In this document: in pieces, positions 11,830-21,661 of the stretch
Position numbering within the stretch: the stretch's first letter is position 1
How the letters are laid out: each line of letters starts with the position of its first letter
Origin: Sesamum alatum
Lineage: Eukaryota > Streptophyta > Magnoliopsida > Lamiales > Pedaliaceae
Assembly (NCBI GenBank): GCA_034509735.1
Contig: JACGWO010000011.1
Coordinates: 16,405,573 to 16,469,572, forward strand
DNA: 64,000 nt
Direction of reading: 5' to 3'
The notes under the pieces: generated by a model
Databases searched by the model: none
Seen by the model: the letters and a program-made list of their open reading frames with translations, nothing else
Told to the model about the DNA's origin: nothing
Position numbers and translations under genes: made by a program

Positions 11830-11975
11830 ATTGCCTCCCGGTGCACAACACCGGGCCTAGGGTCGAAGAGACCTGCATACTCGAATATGACAGTAAGAAC
11901 CTAATCACGAGCATCTTCTCTCCTCCATAAAATCTATGGTTAAACCAGAAGTTGCAAGAAAGAGTTGGTCCCTTA
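10856..11975 (+). pseudogene. X8 gene pseudogene, exon 2 remnant split by a MULE
   Basis: 10856-10909 and 11874-11975 match the middle and end of X8 exon 2 (2020-2160). Shared words include GCATA(T/C)TCGAATATG, GAGCATCTT-like sequence and AATCTATGGT. Between them sits a 964-bp element flanked by duplicated TGCATACTCG. No signal-peptide exon was found upstream, and the reading frame is lost. This is the second copy of the X8 gene, lying just beyond AGP copy 1. Confidence 0.7.
10910..11873. mobile_element. Non-autonomous Mutator-like element, 964 bp, long inverted repeats
   Basis: The left end GGTCTCTTTGACCC and right end GGGTCGAAGAGACC open inverted repeats that stay similar for about 47 bases and continue more loosely for several hundred. 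TGCATACTCG (10 bp, or 9 plus one) is duplicated at 10900-10909 and 11874-11883. No coding region. An internal (TA)n run is at about 11800-11826. Confidence 0.8.
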
Positions 11976-12226
11976 AGTTTTTCGTTTAAAATCGTTTTAC
12001 TCGTTCAAGTTTATTTTTTGATGTAGTATTCCTAAATTTTAGCTTTAGTCCCATATTGGTCCCTCTGATCATTTTCTAATAAAAATTTGGGCAGATTTTG
12101 ATTTTTTCGAAGGTAAAATAATCAGTTTAAATTTATTTTTTTCACTTTAATCCCTTATATTTTTTAAAATTATCAAGAAATTAGTCATTTTTTAGGACGA
12201 GAAGTATTGGAGCTTCTTACCCAAAA
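11976..12226. other. Unassigned spacer between X8 pseudogene and duplicated intron
   Basis: AT-rich sequence with phrases such as TTTAGTCCCATATTGGTCCC that are typical of plant MITEs. No clear paired termini were found. Confidence 0.35.
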
Positions 12227-12286
12227 TAACGCACTCAAAACGAATTTATTTTATATAAGTGGGACGATCGAACCGTAGTCAGCATA

Positions 12287-13224
12287 GTGCGGCATCCGCC
12301 TGAACGCGGAGAGGATTTCCCTCAAAGAAAGATAGGCGTGTCAGGAAACAATATGAAGTCACCCCTATTTCGCTGTCCAGGGAGCTGTTGACTAATGACC
12401 TAAAAAATGCGTGACGTTTGGGAAGCATGGGCAACCCTTCGCGCACGAAATAGCAATGACAGGAGATTGACCGGTCGGGGTCGAGTGATCAACACCTCAG
12501 GGGTTTAGGGTTCCAAACCTGCTGCGACTACCTCTCTTCTATTTTAAATAAAAAGTAAAGGCCCACCAGAGAGAGGCAAGTGCTTTCATGAATGAATGCG
12601 ATAAACCAATCAATCTTTTCGTTACATATCGGGGACAGGGAACCAGCCCAGCTAACTCGATTTCCCGAAGAAAAGAGAGGGCGCTCTTCCTTCGCTCCTC
12701 TCCTTATCAGTCGAGTGGCTTCCGCTCCTAGCTCTCCCTCTCTATTTTCAAAAGTATATAGAAATGGTAGGCACTGGGAGTGAGTGAACTACCGGGGAGA
12801 AAGGGGCAACCTCTCTATGGAAGGGAAAGGAAAGGTTTATCCGCTCATAATGATTGTAGAGTCTTTCCGGATTGGAGGTCTAATAGTAGTCACATCAAGT
12901 CCTCCCCCTCTTACTAAGGATAGCTAGCGAGAGGAATACTAATGATTCATGGGGACCTCAAAAAAAAAATAGGGGATAGAGAGCGCGGAACGGGCTTTCC
13001 AAGCATAAAACAATCCCTACCTATACATTCCATGGCAACAGACAGAAGGCAGTTTTGTCGTTGTTCTTAACCCCAGGCCCATCTTGCTCTCGGAAGACGG
13101 GAATCGCCTTGGTCCAACCAAGAAAGGCATGGGAGTGAAGGGGCATAAAGAAAAGATTGGCTGCTTCTAAATCTCTCTTTCTTCTCTTATGATATTTCTA
13201 GTTTGAAGGAAACCCTAAAAAGCA
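12287..13224. other. Probable organelle-derived insert (NUMT-like)
   Basis: About 938 bases with clearly higher, balanced GC interrupt an AT-rich duplicated segment. The composition and style (purine-rich runs such as GAAGAAAAGAGAGGGCG, CTTCGCTCCTCTCC, GGGGTCGAGTG) resemble plant mitochondrial intergenic DNA. The paralogous site at about 3170-3182 lacks it, and the junctions fall after CATA and before CTAATTTCACATG. No complete gene is visible. Mitochondrial origin is inference from composition; other foreign DNA is possible. Confidence 0.55.
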
Positions 13225-13509
13225 CTAATTTCACATGATTCCGTATTATATTGCTTTATTTATATCTTTCATTTTGCTATGATTTAGAAAGTTCATACTT
13301 ACATTGAAAAATGTTGACAATATTATTGTGCATGTCCACTTTGATAATTGAAATTATAGTTAAACAATGTCCGGTTACTTAAAAGAAACTTATGTTACCA
13401 ATGAGATCTATCTTAGTAAAATTGAGACCCCATAACTATAAAATATTGGGTTTAAATCTATCAGTCATGTGTGAGTTATTGTTAATAATAGTTATTTGTC
13501 TATTTTAGA

Positions 13510-14015
13510 GAAAATGGTATTTTTCGTCATATATTTTTGGCTAATACTTAATCTTATTGGTTATGGAATTTTCATTAATGATCCTATAAGTTACAAAAAA
13601 TTCTCACTTTTAGTCATTTAAACAAATCCTATTAGTATTTTGACGGAAAAGACACGTGTTAAGCACGTGACTATCATCTTTGACCGAAAAAGGCACGTGG
13701 CCGTTATCCAAAATACTAACTGAATATGATGAAAGGACTAAAACGTTAGATTGTTTGTAAGTTGTAACCTATGGGACCATTAATGAAATCCCTTAACTAA
13801 TTGGACTAAAAGTACTATGCATGTGACAAAAAGTGGCTGAAGAGTTAACGGCCACATGTAGTATGTGCTTTTTCCGTCAAAATACTAATGGTATCTTTAC
13901 AAAGGACTAAAAGTGAGATTGTTTTATAACATAGGTGACCATTAATGAGAATTTAGTAAACAATGAGACGAAAAGCGTGCTGGCCTAAAATAATGGAACG
14001 AAAAATGTTGTTTTC
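13510..14015. mobile_element. Mutator-like MITE, about 506 bp
   Basis: Left end GAAAATGGTATTTTTCGT; right end ACGAAAAATGTTGTTTTC, an inverted pair. The flanks CTATTTTAG and CTATACTTTAG suggest an imperfect target duplication. Internal halves are also partly inverted copies (repeated CACGTG, CCGTCAAAATACTAA). Confidence 0.6.
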
Positions 14016-14725
14016 CTATACTTTAGGAGGCAATTGGTACGTAACAAAGAATTTTGGAGGGTATAGAATAAACCTTGGAATAGAATAAAGGTAGGAAATG
14101 AATGATTTTAGTATATGATTCGTATGTTTGGTATGCTAAATAAATAAGAAAAGATGAATATTTTTTTTTTCAACTCACTGATTTATATGGTTAGTAACTA
14201 GTAATGAAACTTGGAAATTAAAACAATTGCACAAAGTATCATTACATAAGAAATAATATTTTGGAACGTCAATTAAATTCATTATTAAATTACAAATTAC
14301 ATTTTGGATGTTGGCATATATTTCAATTCCTAATGAATACTTATTATTTATAAATTTTAGAATATATTGACAACATAAAATAAATAATAATATATAGTAT
14401 ATATTTTGTTATATAGCTTTGTAGTTATAGTAAATATTTTTTAAAATGCATATAAATATTTAACTAACTTGATATTATATTTAATAAAACATTTTAAAAT
14501 TTAATTATTTGTATTATATAGTTTTATATTTTGATAACACATATTTAAATATTTTATATTGACACACATTACATTTAATGTATTAAAAAAATTATATAAT
14601 TTATCTATTTTAGGAATATAAAAAAATAATATATTTTCTATCTATTGGGAATATATAATGCCTAATCCCATACTTGTGGGATGAGCACTCCTAATGAGGT
14701 ATTTCTATTCCTAATCTATATCAAG

Positions 14726-16550
14726 TAGAAGTGTACGCGGTGCGGGTTGGGCCAATTTAGGTAATTTTTCGACCCAACCTGATGTTTGCGGTTTTTAAAA
14801 AGCTTAGCCCAACCCCAGCCCGACAATCATTGAAAACGCAGTTTGCGGTCTAATTGGGTTGGGACGGGTTGGGGCGGTTTTTTGCGGTCTTTAGTATAGA
14901 GTCAATCACATATATAATAAAAAAAGAGGTAAAGTTCAACTATTCTAGATACATAAATTTGTAATTTCAAAATACATATTTTAAAGTCATAAATAAAATT
15001 CTACATATAAAAATTAATTAATAACATTCATTATACGATTCTCTCTCAACTTTCAAATAACATTTTACAAATTAAAAGCCACACTGCATTGAAGAGTTTG
15101 AACTTTGAAGACTCTTTCCCTATGTTTGGTTTTATTTTTAAAATATTTTGTTTCATTTTGTAGAGATAGAGAGAGAAAATAAAGATAAACAAGTGTGTGT
15201 TAGAGATCGGGTGTATGTTTGGGTTTGTTTTTGAAGTTAATTTTAAATAATGTAAAAAATATATTGTACTTATTGTGTTGTATATTGAAGACAAAAAATA
15301 TTGTTCTTTGTCAAATCATATCTCTTTTATATATTTATATATATATGTATATAGTAATTTTTTTTGTATGTATTGTGTGTTGTATATTGGGAGATAAAAA
15401 ATATTGTTCATTGTCAAATCATGTCTCTTTTATATATTTTTATAAATGTATATATGTATATAGCAATATTTGTTTATTTATAGATGGATGTATGCATATA
15501 TGGAAGAATGTGCCAAAATTACCCAAAATACCCAGTAAAGGTATTTTGGGGAATGTTATGTTTGGTTTTATTCTCTCACCATCCGGAGATGAGGAGAAAA
15601 TGAAACTAAACATTGGGTTTGTCTCCCTCTTTTATCCCATTTTTATTTCTTAAGTTTTGATTATAAAAAAAAAATCTATTTATATGATAAAATATTATTA
15701 TTATTATACAATGATAACATATTATTATATCATACATACATATTATACTAAATTACTGCAAAGAAAGTGAAGAAAACATTTTATGAGTAATAAAAGAAGA
15801 TTTTTAGTTTTTAATAGAGAAAATAAGATAATTTGATAAATTAAATAAAGATTCATATTATAAATTAAAAATATAATGATAGTTTATATATTTTTATTAA
15901 TCGATTATTTATAAAATTTAAAGCACTAAAAAACATGTGTATACTAACTTAATTTATTTGTAGGAATATATAACGTTATGTTTTTTTGTTATTTTTTTTT
16001 CTTTGTATAGTTTACTCAGAACACATTGAGAAGAAATGCAAATATATGAGATATTAATTAAAAGGATATTATATTTAAGATAAAATAAGATTTAAGATGA
16101 ATACAAATCATATTATAACAATACTATGATGTAAGCCATTTTAAATTTTTGTATTTATTATTTGTATAAAAAATATAGAAGATTATCAATAACCAATATT
16201 TAGTTGAATAATTGATTCCATTTATATATGTATTAATTTATACATATATTATACAATACCAATAAAAAATATCGTAATTTTTATTATTGTCTTAAATATA
16301 ATTTATGTATTATCAAAACTTTTATATATATTTATAAAGAATTTTATTTTTTAAAATTATTATTATTCTTTGCGGTCGAGCGCAGTCTATACGGTTCACA
16401 TAAGTATAAAACCAAACCCGATTGCGAAATTGTGATTTTATTTTTACTAGCCCAAGACCAATCCAACCCATCCTTAATCCGCTAATTGCGGTGCGGTTTG
16501 GGTTGGGCCAGTCGGTTCGGGCGGTCCGGCGGTTTGATTGGATACCCCTA
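14726..16550. mobile_element. Non-autonomous hAT element, 1825 bp, 8-bp target duplication
   Basis: Begins TAGAAGTGTACGCGG and, reversed, its right end begins TAGGGGTATCC, the TAGGGGTG-type terminus of plant hAT elements. ATATCAAG (14718-14725) and TTATCAAG (16551-16558) flank it, 7 of 8 matching. Subterminal GGGTTGGGCC and GCGGT words occur at both ends. No transposase; it contains another MITE at 15107-15640. Confidence 0.75.
15107..15640 (+). mobile_element. MITE family with internal duplication, copy 1
   Basis: Bounded by TGTTTGGTTTTATTT-like ends. The interior has a direct repeat of about 125 bp (GTTC(T/A)TTGTCAAATCAT and TCTCTTTTATATATTT each occur twice). The same element lies inverted at 60385-60865, with the same internal duplication. 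Confidence 0.65.
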
Positions 16551-16754
16551 TTATCAAGCATGTATTTTGGAATGAGTTTGAAAATGCTCATTCGATTCCT
16601 AACATGTTCCTACATACCAATCATATCCTAATAGTAGCTATTAATTAGCTACAGATATTTGATATTGATAATTAGTATTTTAACTATTATGGTTGTAAAT
16701 AATAAACCTCATAATAATGTAATTGTAATTGATTCATTAAAAAAAATATGGCAA

Positions 16755-17750
16755 CAGAAATAGCACAACAAATGTATAGGCACGGCTTATGAATGAGTTC
16801 ATGTGGTCTTGTAGCATCTTCCTACCAGAATCCTAGTAACTTAATATGTCATGCCAAAACTATTAGTGTATATGAAAGGCAAAATTACATTTTCAATCTT
16901 GTAACTTTAGGTTGTTTTATCACTTTTGGTCCTATAACTTACTTCGTTTACACATTTAATCATTTTTTTGGCAAATTTAGTCCAACACATATCAGATTTG
17001 GTCTTTTTTTTGCAAATTTAGTCCTGTGTTGACAAATTTGGTCCTGTGACATATAATTACAGGACAAAAAATGAGATCTATTCGAGTAAGAATGGGACCA
17101 AAATTGTCAACATAATACTAAATTTGTCAAAAAAAGGACCAAGTTTGAGATGTTCAAGACTGAATTCGTCAAAAAAGGACTAAATGTGTAAATAGAGTAA
17201 GTTACAGTATAAAATTACTAACGTCCTATAGTTATAGGACCAAAAATATAATTTTGCCTATATGAAATATTATGTGAGTCCAGAAATAGGATTGTTATTT
17301 ACCTTTTCTTCCAAAATTTTAAAATATGCAGCTTGATTTTGAAACATATATTCGACTTGCTTGTTCAACAATATCAAACCGACAGCGCTGCTGCTATCTT
17401 TCACTCTAAGATGAACTCGGAACCTGTAATTACAAAATAATTTATTTAATATCAAACAAAATAATGAAATGATATAAGTAAATAATAAGAAATATAGAAC
17501 CTGATAGTTACATCAACAACGTCATTCCATCTAACACAAATTATTTGCCCACGATCAGGTTTGCTACTATCTTCACATGATTGCATGTTGCGTATCATAT
17601 ATTATCAACATCAATTTTCTCAACACGATCGACGGTGCGAAACTTTTTTACATGTGCATTAAATTCCATAATCATATTAAACTATAATATTTTCTAATAT
17701 TTAGTAAGTAATAACAGAATTAAAACTCTTACACCATCCGGAGGTCATAA
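16755..17750 (-). pseudogene. Inverted 3' part of a Helitron (RPA-like region)
   Basis: The reverse complement matches Helitron A at about 49750-50350, including MFRNQAAY-type sequence after a conserved VKDSS/VKDNG stretch (17290-17420) and the zinc-like region upstream. The RPA-like OB-fold gene of plant Helitrons is the source. It is interrupted by the MITE at 16878-17258. The Helitron sequence stops at about 17750, exactly where Helitron B stops at 55885, so this is read as the displaced 3' half of Helitron B. Confidence 0.7.
16878..17258. mobile_element. Mutator-like MITE, 381 bp, perfect 9-bp target duplication
   Basis: The ends are inverted: left GGCAAAATTACATTTTCAAT, right end reversed GGCAAAATTATATTTTTGGT. 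TATATGAAA is duplicated at 16869-16877 and 17259-17267. Helitron A near 50247-50262 has a single, uninterrupted copy of the site. Confidence 0.85.
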
Positions 17751-17754
17751 TCAC

Positions 17755-18048
17755 ATTTGGTCCCATTGTTTTACAACTCAACAAATTAATCCAGCTAGTC
17801 CAAAAAAGTTGCAATTTACTTCTCATATACACTTTCCGTTTTGTTAACGAAAGGAGCACGTGCCAAGCACATGCTCCTTTGACTTTATTTCTTAAGTTAA
17901 TGGTCCATTTATTAACAATTTAATGGAAAGTATTGATGGGGATGTAAATTGCAATTTTTTTTTTACTTGTGGGACTAAATTTGTTGAGTCGTAAAATAAA
18001 GGACTCAAAATTATAAATAGGATAAGTTATGGGACGTAAATTACAATT
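17755..18048. mobile_element. MITE at the left inversion breakpoint
   Basis: Inverted halves: GGTCCCATTGTTTTACAAC at the left pairs with the reverse of GTCGTAAAATAAAGGAC at the right, and the right end is GGGACGTAAATTACAATTTT. The left terminus lacks about 30 bases relative to the right. A matching terminus (GGGACGTAAATTGCCATTTT) stands alone at 55886-55912. Confidence 0.6.
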
Positions 18049-18055
18049 TTTCATT

Positions 18056-18378
18056 CGGATGTTTTCTTGCCATTTGAGAAAAAATCTTGTACAAAAGTGT
18101 ATACTTATGTGTTTTGATTTTCTTTTCCTCGCACTTTTGTTGAATGGTCATTTGAGTTCATTTGGTGAAATACTTTAAAATGCATACAAGTACATTTTGA
18201 GAAATTTAAAAGCAAAAGTTCATCCTATAAACAGATGAGCATCCCTTTGGGCATTCATTAATGTGATTTTTCATAAAAAATCTAAAAAAAAATAATTCTC
18301 CAATTAAAATGTAATAGATTTTTCTCTTTTATTATGTATTTCTTTAATAATCAAAATGTAATAAAAGAAATGGGTACC

Positions 18379-18385
<7 letters not shown>
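18056..18385 (-). repeat. Inverted copy of the AGP 3' flank
   Basis: The reverse complement matches 9480-9830. Shared words include AATGCCCAAAGGGATGCTCAT and its neighbours, CATTTTAATTGGAGAATTATT, and AAGTGTATACTT-like sequence. It stops at GGATG, the point where the flank of AGP copy 2 resumes at 55913. Confidence 0.75.

Positions 18386-18412
<27 letters not shown>
18386..18412. repeat. (TA)n microsatellite
   Basis: About thirteen uninterrupted TA units. Confidence 0.85.
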
Positions 18413-18416
<4 letters not shown>

Positions 18417-18784
18417 AAGGAAGTTTTTGACCCTAATTGTTCAAGTTTAACCAAAATTCTAATTTTCGGGAATTTGATTTTTTTTATTATAATAAATATT
18501 TCTATTTTAAATTTGAAAAGTTAATAACTGATATTTTAAGACATATTTTTAATTAATTTAGACCATCAAAATTAATTATTGATTATGTTACCATATTAAT
18601 AATTGAATATGTAATTGAAAATTGGAATCAATCGCAAATTCTTTATTTTTCTTGCCATCTTCCACTCAGATGGGCTAATCATGTTGTTAAATTTATGATA
18701 TTGATTGTGTTGCTAACCTTATAATATTGATTATATTGCTAAGTTTCATTAGACTCCACTGAAAATGCAATGAGGATTAGCAAA
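18413..18784. other. AT-rich non-coding stretch
   Basis: No gene or recognisable element found. Around 18690-18760, ATATTGATT(A/G)T(A/G)TTGCTAA repeats twice. Confidence 0.4.
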
Positions 18785-19235
18785 TTTTAGAGTCTTCAAT
18801 AGGATCTTCAAGTCCACAAGACACCAGAAAAAGGAAAAAAAAAGTACTCAAGTAGGTATGATTTTTTTTCTTTTTCTTGAATTTTTTATGTTTTTATTAT
18901 CTTATTATGTTTTATAGTTTATGTATATGTAATTTTTGTATATGTTAATTATAGATATTAAAGAAAAAAGAGATTACAAGTACTTAGGTAGGTATGAAAA
19001 TTTTTCCTTTGCTTGATTTTAATATTTTTTTATTATTTCAATTTATTTTGTAGTTCATGTATATGTGATCTTTATGTGCTAATAGGATCTTCAAGTCCAC
19101 AAAAAGTAAAAAAAAAAAAAGTAAAAAAAAGTACTCAAGCAGGTATGAAAATTTTTCAATTGGTTGATTTTTTAATATTTTTTTATTATCGTATTTTGTT
19201 TTATAGTTCATCTATATGTAATTTTAAAAAAAGGA
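18785..19235 (+). repeat. Tandem repeat of about 130-160 bp, three units
   Basis: Units share AATAGGATCTTCAAGTCCAC (18795, 19081), the GTACT(C/T)A(A/G)G(T/C)AGGTATGA block (three times: 18845, 18978, 19130) and TTTTATAGTT(T/C)AT(G/C)TATATGT. The GGTATGA/TATAGTT arrangement makes it look like repeated exon-intron borders, but no long frame exists. Confidence 0.65.
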
Positions 19236-19509
19236 GATTAAACCCATATCATTTTGCTTTGTGAAAAATAAATTATTCTCGTAATCATTGCAATTAATCT
19301 GTTGGAGAATCTGACAGCTCGATCCATGAGAAATATTCTACGACAAACTATCCAGCGTCATAAAAGATATATGGTATATACAAACATATGTAGCAAATAG
19401 AAATGAGAAAAAAACATAAAAATTTATTTCTTTTAACAGGCATCAGAATTTTAATTGCAAAGTTTATAATTAATCTGAAAATGTAATGATAAGAAAATCG
19501 AATCTAATT

Positions 19510-19910
19510 TCCTTACCACTGTGTCTGACTGTGTGGGCACAAACATTACAAATTTAAAATAGTGAAGAGGAACCCAATTTGAGTACAACATCAGAAAACA
19601 TATAAAATGTGGCCATGCGCACGCAGTTGCATTTTGATGCTCTAATGTCATGCATGATTAATTCATTTGTACTCGACAATGTAAGTATATTTAATTTTTG
19701 ATCATTCCAGATCTAATTAAGATTCATTTTCTCTTCTGTTTTCTTAATTATATCTCAGTTAATTTTCACCTAATTATTAAATATGTAAATAATTTACACC
19801 TACATATATTTATACACATACGTTCTATTGTAATTTTGGTCATGTAATTATCATTGTTTGGCCTTTGGATTCATTAAGAAATGAAATTCGTGATTCTGTC
19901 CATTATCTTT
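19510..19910 (+). repeat. Direct segmental duplication, copy 1
   Basis: About 400 bp that recur at 29830-30225 in the same orientation. Shared words: CATGCATGATTAATTCATTT, TCGACAATGTAAGTATATTT, TTAATTTTCACCTAATTATT. The copies share the start of a MITE and then diverge. Confidence 0.75.
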
Positions 19911-20990
19911 GTAAATTCACAATTTTAGGACATATTTTATGGGAAATTAATTTCTAAATCTACTAAAAATTGACATGTGCCGGCATAAACTTGAGGACAC
20001 ACGTGACATGGACATGTGGTTTTTCGATCAATTTTCAATTTTCCAACAAAATATGTCCTCAAATCGTGAAATTACAAAAATAGTGGACCAACTTGATTTA
20101 AACAATTAAAAATATATATTGTAAAAAAACACAACAACGATAAGGTGATAAGAACTTATATTAAGCGATTGCAAACACTCCCTTAATTAATTTTAGAATA
20201 AAAAGCTTTAGATAATTTCAACTGTCCATCAATATATATTGAACCCCATAGATTTTGTCTCATAAAAACTTGTATTGTTCCGAAATCAGGGAGATCATGA
20301 CCTCCCGAGAATAATCCTCTTTTCTCATCAATATATATAATTATAAGATAATTAGGTATATCGTTTAATTGGGTTAGTAACCAATGAAATGGCAGATAAA
20401 TATAAATTAAAGATAAATATATTTTTAAATTTACAATTTAAAACAAATGAGGTTTTCTAACATTGGATATTTTCAAAAATACCAAAAAAAATATTTGGTA
20501 AAAAAATAATTATTTTATTGAACGTTTGATTAAAAATATATGGTTAAAATAAAAAATAAATGATAGTAATAATTAAAATTATAACTTGTTTTTTTAAATA
20601 TTATGTATTGACTTTCCGCATACTAAATATAATTAAAATTGTAACTTTCTTTCCAGGTTATACAAATTATAACTTTCTTTTTAGATGACATTATATGTTG
20701 ACTTCCCGATGCAATCTCCTACAAAAAATAATGCGGCACCATATATGGTAGTACTGCAACTCTATATATTCATTAATTACTATATTTACATATCCTCCAT
20801 GCGTACTTATTTAGCGTACTTCAATATATAATGCTTACTTCAATAATTATAATTAATGCTTATATAATTATTTTATTGAACGATGGATTAAAAAGTATAT
20901 AGTTAAAATTAAAAACAAATGGTAGTGATAACTAGAATTGTAATTTTCTTTCTAGATAATATTATGTGTTGACTTTTTGCATATTAATTA
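19911..20990. other. Non-coding AT-rich sequence with a direct repeat
   Basis: No gene seen. The block 20515-20625 (TTATTTTATTGAACG..., ending TGTATTGACTTTCCGCATA) recurs at 20865-20985 (ending TGTGTTGACTTTTTGCATA), with a partial third copy of the last part near 20690. The MULE at 20991 inserted at the end of the last copy. Confidence 0.55.
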
Positions 20991-21661
20991 GGGTGAATTA
21001 CATTTACCTCCCCTGAAGTTTGCGGTAATAACAAATACCCCCTGTTGTTTCATAAATTACAAATATCTCCCGGAGGTTTGTAATTGTCTTACAAATAGCT
21101 CAATTTCATGGTTGAATTAACTAAAATACCCTTTTATAATTAAATTAATTTTTTATTTAATTTCTAAAATATTTTGAATATTTCTTCGGACTAAAATACC
21201 CTGCGGACCTTAATGTAAGTTTTGTAACTATTAGATGGAGGTAATTGTTGTTTGAATATTGACTTTTGGGTGAAATTGTAATATTTTCTTATTAAGATTA
21301 AATGAATGCAACTTGTAATCGTACAAAATCCAATTGAGTTTAATTGGACATCACAATGGAGTAATTCATCAACAACAACATTTGACAACTGAACATCAGA
21401 AGAGGATTAATTCATCAACAATAATATCATTTGTTGACAGCTGAACAATTCATCAACAAAATATCAACAATATTTGATAACTGAACATAACAATAGGATT
21501 AATTCACAACTAACTTGACAAAAGGAATACATCATTCCATTAAAAACATCCCAAACAGACAAATACTTCAAAATGCCAATGTAGGTGCAAACATTGTTAA
21601 TTTCAAAAGCATCATTACAGAAAATACTGTGCAAAATACTTCAAAAGGCCAGTTTCCTCAA

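Larger units (their letters stand above)
14033..16621. mobile_element. Outer hAT-like element carrying a second hAT
   Basis: The ends read ATTGGTACGTA at the left and, reversed, ATTGGTATGTA at the right. Subterminal sequence on both sides carries GGAATAG and CATTC(C/G)-type words. Removing 14726-16550 leaves an AT-rich non-coding element of about 0.76 kb. Target duplication not resolved. Confidence 0.45.
12227..16746 (+). repeat. Segmental duplication, copy 2 (interrupted X8 intron 2)
   Basis: The pieces 12227-12286, 13225-13505 and about 16640-16746 together correspond to 3108-3830. The gaps are filled by an organelle-like insert (12287-13224), a MITE (13510-14015) and a nested hAT stack (14033-16621). 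The MITE found in copy 1 at 3318 is absent here. Confidence 0.7.

Noticed and set aside
12592..12783. 63-codon frame in the organelle-like insert
   Set aside because: No recognisable protein; short and without conserved context.
12287..13224. Organelle tRNA gene within the insert
   Set aside because: A GGTTCCAAACC-like stretch near 12510 suggested a T-loop, but no cloverleaf could be drawn around it.
15219..15653. 144-codon frame with hydrophobic repeats
   Set aside because: It is the translation of the internal duplication of a MITE, also present inverted at 60385-60865.
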